Source: Fodinibacter sp963833495
Lineage (GTDB): Bacteria; Actinomycetota; Actinomycetes; Actinomycetales; Dermatophilaceae
Assembly (NCBI GenBank): GCA_963833495.1
Contig: CAWHYJ010000019.1
Coordinates: 10,522-74,521 of the forward strand
Length of the DNA stretch: 64,000 bases
Direction of reading: 5' to 3'
Part shown: positions 16,394 to 25,400 of the stretch, in pieces
Layout: every line of letters starts with the position of its first letter
Numbering within the stretch: position 1 is the stretch's first letter
Made by a program: the position numbers and the translations under genes
The notes under the pieces: model-generated
Told to the model about the DNA's origin: nothing
Databases searched by the model: none
Seen by the model: only the letters and a program-made list of their open reading frames with translations

Positions 16394-18177
16394 ATGGATG
16401 AAGGGACGTTGGAGGGGCGGGTCGTGGGCCCGGGTTCGGCGGTGCCGGGCCGCTTTTCGGATGTCGTGAGGCCGCCGCTTGTCGTGGCGACGCACCCTGT
16501 CGCGGGCGGGGAGCCAGCCGCTGGCTCGCTGAGGAGCGGGGGTGAGCCGCCGGTCGGGGTGGTGGACTCGTTTCGGGCGTGGTTGGCCAGCGTGGATGCC
16601 GACGCGCTCAGCGAGCGGGAGCGGGTGGATCTGGTCGCCAGCCTCGAGCGGGTCAAGGGCGCCTCGTCGGCGGTGCAGGCGCGGGCGACGGATGTGTTGC
16701 GGTGTTCGCGGGAGGTGGTGGCGCCGCAGGATGTCGCTCGTTCGGTGGGGTCGGTGGTGGCGTTGGCGCGGCGGGAGTCGCCCACGTTGGGGGACCGGTT
16801 CGTGGGGTTGTCGCGGGCGTTGGTGCACGAGATGCCGCAGCTGATGGCTGCGCTGAGTGCCGGTGAGTGCGGTGAGCGGGTCGCGGTCGCGGTGGTTGCG
16901 GCGACGGCGACGTTGAGCGTGCAGGACCGTGCCGAGGTCGACCGGCGGCTTGGGCCGGTGATCGCCCGGTTGGGGGTGCGGCAGGCCGGTGCGGCGGCGG
17001 CCCGGGTCGCGGCCGAGCTGGATGCTGCGTCGGTGGTGGCGCGGATGGAGGCGGCGGTCAAGAGCCGGCGGGTGAGTGTGCGGCCGGCGCCGGACGGGAT
17101 GGCGTACCTGACCGTGCTCGGGCCGCTCAAGGACGTGGTCGGGGCGCATGTCGCGGTGCAGGCCCGCGCGCGCGGTGTGGTCGGTGGTCAGTGCCCGGAG
17201 GAGGGCCCGGCCGGTCGTGGGGTGGGTGCGGTCGCGGCGGATACGGCGTTGCGGTTGTTGTCGGGGCGGGCGGTGGGTCAGCTGCAGCCGGTGGAGGTGC
17301 ACCTGGTGATGACCGACCGGGCCCTGCTCGGCACCGGCGACGGCGGCCGGTCACCCTTTGAGCCGGCCCGGATCCCCGGCCACGGCAGCGTGCCGGCCCC
17401 GGTGGCTCGGGCCTGGCTGCGCGAAGGCCTCGAGGACCCACCGCCGCCCGCGACCGCCCTGCGGCCGATGCCTCACCGGCAACCGGGCCTGAGCCGGCTT
17501 CGGCGACCGGCACGGCGCTGCAGCTGCCGCCGGCTGCTCGGGTGTGGGTGCGCCGGTTGTACACGACTCCGGAGGGTCGGGACCTGGTGGCGATGGACTC
17601 GCGGCGTCGGGTGTTCGGGGGGATGCTGCGGCGGATGCTGGTGCTGCGTGATGACGTGTGCACCACTGCGTGGTGCCAGGCGCCGATCGTGCACGCCGAC
17701 CACGCCAGGCCGGTGCGCGAGCACAGCGCGACCTCGTTCGTGGAGGGCAACGGCAAGTGCACCCGGTGCAACTACGGCAAGGAAGCGCCCGGCTGGCGAA
17801 CCCGCGTGATCCTCACACGGCCCGGCGTCGACGAGCCGCCACCTGAGCGCACCGGCCCCCGCGGTGACGAGGCGCGGGCGAGGCGGGTGGTGCGGGTGAC
17901 CACCCCGCTCGGGCACTCCTACGACGCCGAACCACCGCCCCTGCTCGGCTGGGGCAGCCAGAGCTTTCCATCGGCCACCGCTGGGCGGTCGGGCGGCCCC
18001 GCACCTGTCCAGCGGCGCAAGCGGGCGTTGCGGCGCGCGCGGACGCTCAGCAGCTCCCTGACGCCGACACGATCACGGCCGACACGACGACCACGCCTGA
18101 CCAGCCACCTCGAACGACAGCTCTGCCGCTACCTGACCCGACGTCGCGATGCAGGAGCGGTCGAGGATCGTCGTTGA
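16394..18177 (+). pseudogene. DUF222 / HNH endonuclease protein, frameshifted
   Basis: The first frame (from ATG 16394) gives the DUF222 region: DSFRAWLASVDADALSERER, VALARRESPTLGDRFVG and ARVAAELDAASVVARMEAAV, then VHLVMTDRALLG. After about 17440 this frame degenerates into Arg/Cys/Trp-rich sequence. The C-terminal HNH domain continues in another frame to 18177: VRRLYTTPEGRDLVAMDSR, DDVCTTAWCQAPIVHADHARP and GKCTRCNYGKEAPGW. A single-base indel in the C/G-rich run about 17437-17460 explains this. It is either a pseudogene or a sequencing error. DUF222-HNH proteins are multicopy in actinobacteria, and their role is not settled. Confidence 0.75.
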
Positions 18178-18193
18178 CGTGCTGGTCGAGTAG

Positions 18194-18589
18194 TCAGCTG
18201 ACCGGGACGGTCGTGACGACCGGCATCTCGACGAAGTGATCGACTCCGGCGAGCCGCAGCACCACCCGGGCCGGCGCCGGCATCCTCGCAAGACCTGTGT
18301 GGGTCGCCAGGTCCACCGGCTTTCCCAGCGTGAGAATCTCCCGACCCAAGCGCACTCGGCACCCACCGGCGGCCCGTACGTTCCGAAGCCAGTCAACCTT
18401 CGGGCCGTACGTGAGCGCGAAGGTGACGGTGGCGCCGGAGCGAAAGGCGTTGAGCGGCACGTGGTAGACGCGACCTGAGCGTCGGCCGACGTGCTCCAGC
18501 TCGACGAACGGGCCGTGCCCGGCAAGGTGCACGAGCACCTTGTTGGTCGCGACCTTGTTGAACTTCCCGACGGCACGAGGGATAGCCAT
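18194..18589 (-). CDS. deazaflavin (F420)-dependent nitroreductase family protein
   Basis: The 131-residue split-barrel protein resembles mycobacterial Ddn: KFNKVATNKVLVHLAGHGPFVELEHVGRRSG, then YHVPLNAFRSGATVTFALTYGP and WLRNVRAAGGCRVRLGRE. Such proteins use F420H2 or a flavin to reduce quinones or xenobiotics. TACGGT lies 6 bases before ATG 18589, a leaderless layout. It is divergent from the amidohydrolase gene. Confidence 0.85.
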   Translation of the reverse strand: MAIPRAVGKFNKVATNKVLVHLAGHGPFVELEHVGRRSGRVYHVPLNAFRSGATVTFALTYGPKVDWLRNVRAAGGCRVRLGREILTLGKPVDLATHTGLARMPAPARVVLRLAGVDHFVEMPVVTTVPVS

Positions 18590-18663
18590 CTGATCACCGT
18601 AGGTTCGTCGCGGGTCCGACGCCCGGCGAGTGGCCGACCTGGTCGCGCTCCTAGAGTGACGCC

Positions 18664-20211
18664 ATGGCGACGACGCTCTACCGACACGGGCGGGTCCGAA
18701 CCCCGGACCGACCAGACGCGACCGCCCTGGTGGTCGTCGACGGCCGGGTCGGGTGGGTCGGTGACGACGAGGGCGCCCAGGGCCATGCCGAGGTCGTCGA
18801 CGCCGTCGTCGACCTCGACGGCGCACTGTTGCTGCCGGCATTCGTCGACGCGCACGCACACCTCTCGCACACCGGGATGGGCTTGCGCGGGGTCGACCTC
18901 GCCGGCACCACCTCGGTGACCCAGGCGCTGCGGGCCGTCGAGGACGCCGTGCGCCGCCGCGGCGGGCGCCCCACCTTCGTGCTCAACTGGCAGGAGCACG
19001 ACTGGGCCGAGGACCGCGCGATGACGGCGGCCGAGCTCGACCGGGCCAGCTTCGGCGGAGTCGTCTACGCCTCACGCATCGACGGTCACTCGGCCGTGGT
19101 GTCCAGCGCCCTGGCCATGATCTCCGGCGCCCAGCGACTCGACGGCTGGCAGGGGGACGGGTTCGTCACCCGTGATGCGAAGAATGCCGCCCGAGCCGCC
19201 TTCGACGCGGCACGCAGCGCCGACCAGCGGCGCGAGGACATCGAGGACGCGCTACGGACGGCAGCAGCCCAGGGCATCGCCGTCGTGCACGAGTGCGGCG
19301 GACCGCTGCTCACCTCCGCCGGCGACTTCGCCGACGTCCTCGAGCTCGGCCGGCTCCCGCACCTCCCACGCACCGTCGGCTACTGGGCCGAGGCGGTCAC
19401 CGACCCCGAGCAGGCCACCGCACTGCTCGCCCTGCACGGCGCGGCCGGCCTCGGCGGTGACCTCAACATCGACGGCTCGATCGGCTCGCGCACCGCCCAC
19501 CTGCGCACCGGCTACACCGACGACCCCGGCTGTGTCGGCACCACCTACCGGTCCAGCGCCGACGTGTGCGACCACGTCGCGGCCTGCGCGGTCGCCGGCA
19601 TCCAGAGCGGGTTCCACGTCATCGGCGACGCCGGCATGGACACCGTGCTCGACGGCTACGAGGCCGCCGCGCGGCTCGTCGGTGTCGACCTGGTGCGGGC
19701 CAGCCGACCGAGGCTAGAGCACGCCGAAATGGTCGACGCCGACGGCATCACCCGGATGGCGCGCCTGGGCCTCGTCGCGAGCGTCCAGCCGGCATTCGAC
19801 GCGATGTGGGGTGGCGCCGCGGGCATGTACGAGGCGCGCCTGGGCGAGGCCCGGGTGCCCGGCACGAACCCGTTCGCCGGCATGGTCCGGGCGGGAGTGC
19901 GCCTGGCTCTCGGATCGGACTCACCGGTCACACCGTTCGACCCGTGGGCTGCCGTGCGCGCGGCCGTCGAGCATCACGACCCGGACCAGCGGCTCGACGT
20001 CGAGACCGCCTTCACGGCGCACACCTCCGGTGGGTACGACGCGGCCCGCGAGGACGGGGGAGGGGTGCTGCGGGTCGGCGGTCCGGCCACCTTCGCCGCC
20101 TGGCACGCACCAGCCACCGACGAGCACGGCCTGCCCGAAGTGCGCGCCGGCGAGGACCTGCCCACGTGCCGGTTCACCGTCCGTGACGGCGTGGTGCTGG
20201 CTGCCGGGTGA
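18664..20211 (+). CDS. amidohydrolase family protein, YtcJ-like
   Basis: The 515-residue metal-dependent hydrolase has an N-terminal composite domain, the metal motif AFVDAHAHLSHTG, GFHVIGDAGMDTVLDGYEAAA, a barrel Asp in LALGSDSPVTPFDPW, and a C-terminal beta domain. YtcJ/Nfda proteins hydrolyse N-substituted formamides or similar amides; the substrate is unknown. TAGAGT lies 6 bases before ATG 18664. It converges with the carboxymuconolactone decarboxylase-like gene 12 bases downstream. Confidence 0.87.
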   Translation: MATTLYRHGRVRTPDRPDATALVVVDGRVGWVGDDEGAQGHAEVVDAVVDLDGALLLPAFVDAHAHLSHTGMGLRGVDLAGTTSVTQALRAVEDAVRRRGGRPTFVLNWQEHDWAEDRAMTAAELDRASFGGVVYASRIDGHSAVVSSALAMISGAQRLDGWQGDGFVTRDAKNAARAAFDAARSADQRREDIEDALRTAAAQGIAVVHECGGPLLTSAGDFADVLELGRLPHLPRTVGYWAEAVTDPEQATALLALHGAAGLGGDLNIDGSIGSRTAHLRTGYTDDPGCVGTTYRSSADVCDHVAACAVAGIQSGFHVIGDAGMDTVLDGYEAAARLVGVDLVRASRPRLEHAEMVDADGITRMARLGLVASVQPAFDAMWGGAAGMYEARLGEARVPGTNPFAGMVRAGVRLALGSDSPVTPFDPWAAVRAAVEHHDPDQRLDVETAFTAHTSGGYDAAREDGGGVLRVGGPATFAAWHAPATDEHGLPEVRAGEDLPTCRFTVRDGVVLAAG

Positions 20212-20223
20212 GCCGGCCCCGGG

Positions 20224-20823
20224 TCAGGGCGCGTCCGGCATCCCGGGCGCATCCGGCACCCCCACACCGAACACCGACATCAGCTGCGCCAGCATGGAGT
20301 AGTACCCGACCAGCACAACGAGCTCGAGGAGCTGCTGCTCGCCCAGCACCCCGACGGCCGCGGCGTAGTCGTCGTCATCCAGCGGCCGGTGCTCGGCCAG
20401 CCGGCGGGTGACCAGGCAGGTCATCGCCTCCACGGGGTCCACGCCCACGGCATGCGCGAACGCCCCCGAGCGGATGCCGTCCAGATCGGCCCGGCTCAGG
20501 CCGACCATCGCGCCGAACCGCTCGTGCGCGTACTGCTCGTACTCGCTCCGGGTCACCGCCGCGACCGTGAGGATCGCGACCTCGCGGGCCCGGTCCGTGA
20601 ACGAGGTGGCGAACCGCACGGCCGCCCCGAGCTCCTGGAGCGGTCCACCGAGGTGCGGCGCCTGGAGCATGAGGCCGAACGGTCCCACCAGCGACCCGTC
20701 GGGCGCCGCGAGGTCGAACGCCTGCGGCCCTGCACCGCGCCGCCCGCCGACGATGGCGGCATGCAGCGCCTGCCGGCGCGGGTCCGCGAACGGCGGGTGC
20801 AGGCGGGAGAGTCGTTCGGTCAT
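20224..20823 (-). CDS. carboxymuconolactone decarboxylase / AhpD-like protein
   Basis: The 199-residue all-helical protein has the CMD core: ELGAAVRFATSFTDRAREVAILTVAAVTRSEYEQYAHERFGAMVGLSRADLDGIRSG and DYAAAVGVLGEQQLLELVVLVGYYSMLAQLMSVFGV. The CxxC redox pair of AhpD is absent, so a peroxidase role is unlikely. ATG 20823 is preferred, six residues inside a longer frame. Function is unknown beyond the family. Confidence 0.8.
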   Translation of the reverse strand: MTERLSRLHPPFADPRRQALHAAIVGGRRGAGPQAFDLAAPDGSLVGPFGLMLQAPHLGGPLQELGAAVRFATSFTDRAREVAILTVAAVTRSEYEQYAHERFGAMVGLSRADLDGIRSGAFAHAVGVDPVEAMTCLVTRRLAEHRPLDDDDYAAAVGVLGEQQLLELVVLVGYYSMLAQLMSVFGVGVPDAPGMPDAP

Positions 20824-20957
20824 GAGCCCACCATGCCCCACGGCCGAGGCCGACCTCTGGTGCTACGCACGATCAGCAGGAGCCTCGTAACGGCACGAGA
20901 CCGACAGATCCTGTCGCGCGGGACCGGTAGGGCCGTAAATACTCCCGCGAAGGTTGC

Positions 20958-20963
20958 TAGATT
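20958..20963 (+). promoter_or_regulatory. -10 box TAGATT of the kamDE-kal transcript
   Basis: TAGATT is followed by 6 bases and then GTG 20970. It is identical to the box before the glycine riboswitch (52910-52915 on the minus strand). Confidence 0.45.
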
Positions 20964-20969
20964 GGCGTC

Positions 20970-22577
20970 GTGTCTTCACGCGCGCGCCCTCTTCTCGATC
21001 TCGACCCAGCGACGGTCCGCCGCGCCCGGACGCTGGCCCGACGGGCCGGCAAGCCGGTCGTCGACCTCGCCCGCAGCCACACGACGGTGTCGGTGGAGCG
21101 GGCCACCCTGCGGCTGGCCGGACTGTCCGGCGCCGACCACGAGAACATCCCCTGGGTCAACCACCTCGTCGACGCCGTCCGCGACGGGGTCGGCCTCGAG
21201 CACGGCGTGACGACCCCGGTCTGGGACGCCCTGCGCCGCGGCGAGGCCCCTGACCTGCTGACCCTGGCGCAGAAGTCGGCCAGCGGCGCCGTCACCTTCC
21301 ACCTGCCCGAGGGCAAGGACGCCATCGCGAGCCGCAAGGCCGCCCGCACGGCGGTCGCCCGCGGCATCCGCGAGATCGACCGGCAGCGCGCCACCCGCGA
21401 CCGGATGGTGCGTCGCTTCGGCGACCCGAAGCAGAAGCCGTGGATCTACCTGATCGTCGCCACCGGCGACATCTACGAGGACATCCCGCAGGCCCAGCAG
21501 GCCGCCCGCGAGGGCGCCGACGTCATCGCCGTGATCCGCTCCACGGGCCAGAGCCTGCTCGACTTCGTGCCCGAGGGCGCCACCCGCGAGGGCTACGCCG
21601 GCACCTACGCCACCCAGGAGAACTTCCGCCTGATGCGCGCCGCGCTCGACGAGTCGAGCAAGGAGCTCGGCCGCTACGTCCGCCTCACCAACTACGCCAG
21701 CGGCCTGTGCATGCCCGAGATCGCCGCGCTGGCCGGCCTCGAGCGCCTCGACATGATGCTGAACGACTCGATGTACGGCATCCTCTTCCGCGACATCAAC
21801 CCGGTGCGCACCTTCGTCGACCAGCGCTTCAGCCGTCAGGTGCACGCCCGCGCCGGCATCATCATCAACACCGGCGAGGACAACTACCTCACCACCGCGG
21901 ATGCCGTCGAGGCCGCGCACACCGTCACCGTGAGCCAGCTGCTCAACGAGTACTTCGCCAAGGAGGCAGGTCTCGAGGACTGGCAGCTGGGCCTCGGTCA
22001 CGCCTTCGAGATCACCCCCGAGATCCCCGACAGCTTTCGCCTCGAGCTCGCCCACGCCCTGCTCGCCCGCCAGCTGTTCCCCGACGCCCCGCTGAAGTGG
22101 ATGCCGCCCACCAAGCACATGACCGGCGACGTCTTCCGCGGCTACCTGCTCGACGGCTTCTTCAACCTCGTCGGCGCCATGACCGGCCAGGGCATCCTGC
22201 TCGTCGGCATGATGACCGAGGCCGTGGTCACCCCGTGGCTGTCCGACCGCGACCTGGCCCTGCAGAACGTCCGCTACGTGCTCAACGCGGCGGGCGGGCT
22301 CACCGAGGACTTCCACCCGCCGCACGACGGGCTGATCCAGACCCGCGCCCGGCAGGTGCTGGCCGAGGCGGTCGACCTGCTCGACACCATCGTCAGCGAC
22401 ACCACCACCCGCGGCACGGCCCACCCGCAGCCGCTGCTGGCGGCCATCGCCGATGGCACCTTCGGCTCGATGAAGCGCCCGCCCACCAAGGGCAAGGGGC
22501 TCGACGGCGTCGCGGTCAAGGCCGACGGCTATGACAACCCCGCGACCACCCTGCTCGAGGAAGGGGCGACCCGATGA
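20970..22577 (+). CDS. kamD: lysine 5,6-aminomutase, alpha subunit
   Basis: The 535-residue protein matches the D-ornithine/lysine 5,6-aminomutase alpha TIM-barrel subunit: HTTVSVERATLRLAGLSGAD, KPWIYLIVATGDIYEDIPQAQQAAREGADVIAVIRSTGQSLLDFVPEG, and MMLNDSMYGILFRDINPVRTFVDQRFSRQVHARAGIIINTGEDNYLTT. With KamE it moves the amino group of beta-lysine from C6 to C5 using PLP and adenosylcobalamin, giving 3,5-diaminohexanoate, the Kdd substrate. GTG 20970 follows TAGATT with 6 bases between. It overlaps kamE by ATGA. Confidence 0.92.
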   Translation: MSSRARPLLDLDPATVRRARTLARRAGKPVVDLARSHTTVSVERATLRLAGLSGADHENIPWVNHLVDAVRDGVGLEHGVTTPVWDALRRGEAPDLLTLAQKSASGAVTFHLPEGKDAIASRKAARTAVARGIREIDRQRATRDRMVRRFGDPKQKPWIYLIVATGDIYEDIPQAQQAAREGADVIAVIRSTGQSLLDFVPEGATREGYAGTYATQENFRLMRAALDESSKELGRYVRLTNYASGLCMPEIAALAGLERLDMMLNDSMYGILFRDINPVRTFVDQRFSRQVHARAGIIINTGEDNYLTTADAVEAAHTVTVSQLLNEYFAKEAGLEDWQLGLGHAFEITPEIPDSFRLELAHALLARQLFPDAPLKWMPPTKHMTGDVFRGYLLDGFFNLVGAMTGQGILLVGMMTEAVVTPWLSDRDLALQNVRYVLNAAGGLTEDFHPPHDGLIQTRARQVLAEAVDLLDTIVSDTTTRGTAHPQPLLAAIADGTFGSMKRPPTKGKGLDGVAVKADGYDNPATTLLEEGATR

Positions 22578-23416
22578 CCCGCCGCCGCGACGCCCACGAC
22601 GCGCAGCGCCGCATGGAGCCCGCCGTCGAGGGCGACCTCAGCCTGACCGAGCCCGGCCCGATCGTGCGGCCTTACGGCGACACGACCGGCGACGGCATGG
22701 TGCAGGTCTCGTTCACCCTCCCGCTGCCGCACGACAAGCGCGCCGAGGGTGCCGCCCTGCAGCTGGCCGCGAAGATGGGCATGGAGCCGGCGCTGCTCGT
22801 CCACGCGAAGGCGATGGGCCCGCACTTCACCTTCTTCGTCGTCTACGGCTCGGTCACCCACCTCGTCGACGTGCGCGAGGTCGAGGTGCACGAGCGCGAG
22901 TTCCCGCTGTTGACCTCCAAGGAGATCAACACCGAGATCAAGAAGCGCCTGCGCCGCAAGCTCGTCGTCGTCGGCGCCTGCATCGGCACCGACGCGCACA
23001 CCGTAGGCATCGACGCCATCCTCAACATCAAGGGGTTCGCCGGCGAGAAGGGGCTGGAGTACTACCGCGAGATGACGGTGGTCAACCTCGGCGCCCAGGT
23101 GCTCGTGCCCGACCTGGTCAACACCGCCCGCGAGGTGCGCGCGGATGCCGTGCTGGTCTCGCAGGTCGTCACCCAGAAGGACGCGCACATCCACAACACC
23201 GAGGCCATGTCGGCCGCCTTCCGCGAGGCGTTCCCGGCCGGGTCGGTGCCGCTGCTCGTCGTGGGCGGCCCGCGCTTCGAGGAGGGCTCAGCCTCCTCGC
23301 TCGGCGTCGACCGCGTGTTCGGCCGGGGCACCACTCCCGGCGAGGTGGCGTCCTACCTGGTGCACCAGCTCGTCTCCTCCCGCACCCACCCCGACCCCCG
23401 AGGAGCCCAGCGATGA
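22574..23416 (+). CDS. kamE: lysine 5,6-aminomutase, beta subunit (B12-binding)
   Basis: The 280-residue protein has an N-terminal dimerisation domain with VIVRPYGDTTGDGMVQVSFTLP-like sequence and a C-terminal cobalamin Rossmann domain with the base-off motif TDAHTVG (DxHxxG, about residues 140-145), followed by LVSQVVTQKDAHIHNTEAM and VVGGPRF. It binds adenosylcobalamin and contributes the PLP lysine. It overlaps kamD and kal by ATGA on both sides, so the three are translated as one unit. Confidence 0.92.
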   Translation: MTRRRDAHDAQRRMEPAVEGDLSLTEPGPIVRPYGDTTGDGMVQVSFTLPLPHDKRAEGAALQLAAKMGMEPALLVHAKAMGPHFTFFVVYGSVTHLVDVREVEVHEREFPLLTSKEINTEIKKRLRRKLVVVGACIGTDAHTVGIDAILNIKGFAGEKGLEYYREMTVVNLGAQVLVPDLVNTAREVRADAVLVSQVVTQKDAHIHNTEAMSAAFREAFPAGSVPLLVVGGPRFEEGSASSLGVDRVFGRGTTPGEVASYLVHQLVSSRTHPDPRGAQR

Positions 23417-23805
23417 CCCGTGCAGAGGTCGGTGCCACCGTCGTCCACCGGCGCTACGTGCCCTACAGCCACGCGCACTACGCCGGCAACCTCGTCGACG
23501 GCGCGTACTCGCTGGCGGCGTTCGGTGATGTCGCCACCGAGATGTGCATCCGCACCGACGGTGACGAGGGGCTGTTCGCCTCCTACTCCTCGGTGCAGTT
23601 CCTCGCGCCCGTCCGGGCGGGTGACGTGATCGAGATCGAGGCCCGGCTCGTGCGGGTCGGAACCCGTTCCCGCGAGATGGAGTTCGAGGTGCGGGTTGTC
23701 GGCCGCGGAGCTCCCGAGCGAGGCGCATCCTCGGCCGACGTGCTCGACCCGCCCGTGGTGGCCACCACCGCGCGCGGGGTCGTGGTGGTGCCTCCAGCCG
23801 GGTGA
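23413..23805 (+). CDS. kal: 3-aminobutyryl-CoA ammonia-lyase
   Basis: The 130-residue hotdog-fold protein starts VVHRRYVPYSHAHYAGNLVDGAYSLAAFGDVATEM, as in Kal of lysine fermenters, then FASYSSVQFLAPVRAGDVIEIEARLV and FEVRVV. It removes ammonia from L-3-aminobutyryl-CoA to give crotonyl-CoA. GAGGAG lies upstream of ATG 23413. It overlaps kamE (ATGA) and lnt (GTGA). The hotdog fold alone would be ambiguous, but the position directly after kamDE makes Kal the best call. Confidence 0.88.
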   Translation: MTRAEVGATVVHRRYVPYSHAHYAGNLVDGAYSLAAFGDVATEMCIRTDGDEGLFASYSSVQFLAPVRAGDVIEIEARLVRVGTRSREMEFEVRVVGRGAPERGASSADVLDPPVVATTARGVVVVPPAG

Positions 23806-25400
23806 CCTACCGTTGGCGGGTGCCCACCCCGCTCCGGTATGCCGCGCGCCCGGCAGCCGCCGTCGGCGCCGGGCTGTGCCTGTGGCTGGCCTTTCCCGAC
23901 GCGAACCTCTGGTGGCTGGCACCCGTGGGAGTGGCACTGCTCGGCGCGGCGACCCTGACGGCCGGCGGCCGGCGCGGTGCGCTGCTGGGCATGCTCGCCG
24001 GGCTGGCCTTCTTCGTGCCGGTCCTGTCCTGGTCGGGCGTCTACGTCGGCGCCCTGCCGTGGTTCGCCCTGGCCATCCTCGAGGCGCTCTATGTCGCGGC
24101 CATGTCGGCCGTCGTCGGCTACACGGGCCGACGCCTGACCGATGCCGGACACCGTGGGGTGGCCTACGTGGTCATCCCGCTGGCCTGGGTGGTGCAGGAG
24201 TGGGCCCGGTCCACCACGCCGTATGGCGGGTTCCCTTGGGCGCGACTGGCGTTCAGCCAGGCCGACAGCCCGCTCGCCCACGTGGCCCGATGGCTCGGCG
24301 CCCCCGGGGTGACCCTGGCCGTGGCCACTGTCGGAACGCTCCTGCTCGTCGCCGGCACCTGCGCCGTGCAGCGGTCCTGGGCGCGCGCCGCCGGAGCGGC
24401 CGTGGCCGCCCTCGCGCTCCTCGGGATCGCCCCGCTCGCCATTCCACTGCCGACGGACGGCCGCCCGGTGGAGGTCGGGTTCGTGCAGGGCAACGTGCCC
24501 CAGGCCGGCCTGGAGTTCAACGCACAGCGCCGCGCCGTGCTCGACAACCACGTGGCAGGCACGCAGCAGCTCGCCCGCAAGGCCCCGGACAACCTCACCC
24601 TCGTCGTGTGGCCCGAGAACTCCTCGGACATCGACCCGTTCCGCAACCCGGATGCCGCGGCCCAGATCGACAACGCCCGCGCCGCCGTGGGGGTGCCGCT
24701 GCTGATCGGCGCGGTCCTCGCCGAGCCGCCGGGCTTCAGCTCCAACGTGTCGCTCTTCTACCTGCCCGGGGTCGCCGAGCCCCAGCGCTATGTCAAGCTG
24801 CACCCGGTTCCCTTCGCCGAGTACATCCCCGCTCGCGCCTTCTTCCGCATCTTCACCCCGATGGCCGACCTCGCGGGCAACTTCGTCGCCGGCGACCAGA
24901 TCGGCGTCTTCACCGTTCCGGCCGCCGGAGGCAACTACGTCGCACTGCCGACGATCTGCTTCGAGGTCGCCTACGACGGCCTCATGCGCGACAGCGTGCG
25001 GGCCGCCGGCGACGACCCCAGCCTGCTCGTGGTGCAGACCAACAACGCCACCTTCGGCTACACCGACGAGTCCGAGCAGCAGTTCGCGATCTCGCGGATC
25101 CGGGCCATCGAGCACGGCCGGTCGGTGGTGCACGTCTCCACCGTCGGGGTGTCCGGGTTCGTGGCGCCTGACGGGACGGTCACCGAGAAGACCGGGCTGT
25201 TCACGGCTGACCAGCGGATGGCCGCTCCCGTGGTGCGCACCGAGCGCACCCCGGCCGACCGGATCGGTGCAGTGCCCGAGTGGCTGGCCGCCCTGGGCCT
25301 GCTCCTGCTCGTCGTCGGGAGCACCCGGGCAGCCCGGAGCGTTAGGGTTTCGAAGGCCAGTTCTCCCCCCGACCGACCTGACGAGGACCCACAACCTTGA
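23802..25400 (+). CDS. lnt: apolipoprotein N-acyltransferase
   Basis: The 532-residue protein has about six N-terminal membrane segments (residues 10-215) and a nitrilase-like C-terminal domain with the Lnt catalytic triad in VVWPENSSDIDP (Glu), KLHPVPFAEYIP (Lys) and LPTICFEVAYDG (Cys). It adds the third acyl chain to lipoproteins. GTG 23802 overlaps the kal stop (GTGA). An in-frame GTG 23820, placed 6 bases after TACCGT (23808-23813), would be a leaderless internal start and may give lnt-ppm1-fxsA its own promoter. Confidence 0.9.
   Translation: MTYRWRVPTPLRYAARPAAAVGAGLCLWLAFPDANLWWLAPVGVALLGAATLTAGGRRGALLGMLAGLAFFVPVLSWSGVYVGALPWFALAILEALYVAAMSAVVGYTGRRLTDAGHRGVAYVVIPLAWVVQEWARSTTPYGGFPWARLAFSQADSPLAHVARWLGAPGVTLAVATVGTLLLVAGTCAVQRSWARAAGAAVAALALLGIAPLAIPLPTDGRPVEVGFVQGNVPQAGLEFNAQRRAVLDNHVAGTQQLARKAPDNLTLVVWPENSSDIDPFRNPDAAAQIDNARAAVGVPLLIGAVLAEPPGFSSNVSLFYLPGVAEPQRYVKLHPVPFAEYIPARAFFRIFTPMADLAGNFVAGDQIGVFTVPAAGGNYVALPTICFEVAYDGLMRDSVRAAGDDPSLLVVQTNNATFGYTDESEQQFAISRIRAIEHGRSVVHVSTVGVSGFVAPDGTVTEKTGLFTADQRMAAPVVRTERTPADRIGAVPEWLAALGLLLLVVGSTRAARSVRVSKASSPPDRPDEDPQP

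Noticed and set aside
15581..17302. A long minus-strand open frame opposite ackA and the DUF222 gene
   Set aside because: Arg/His/Pro-rich shadow without motifs; both plus-strand genes have strong signatures.
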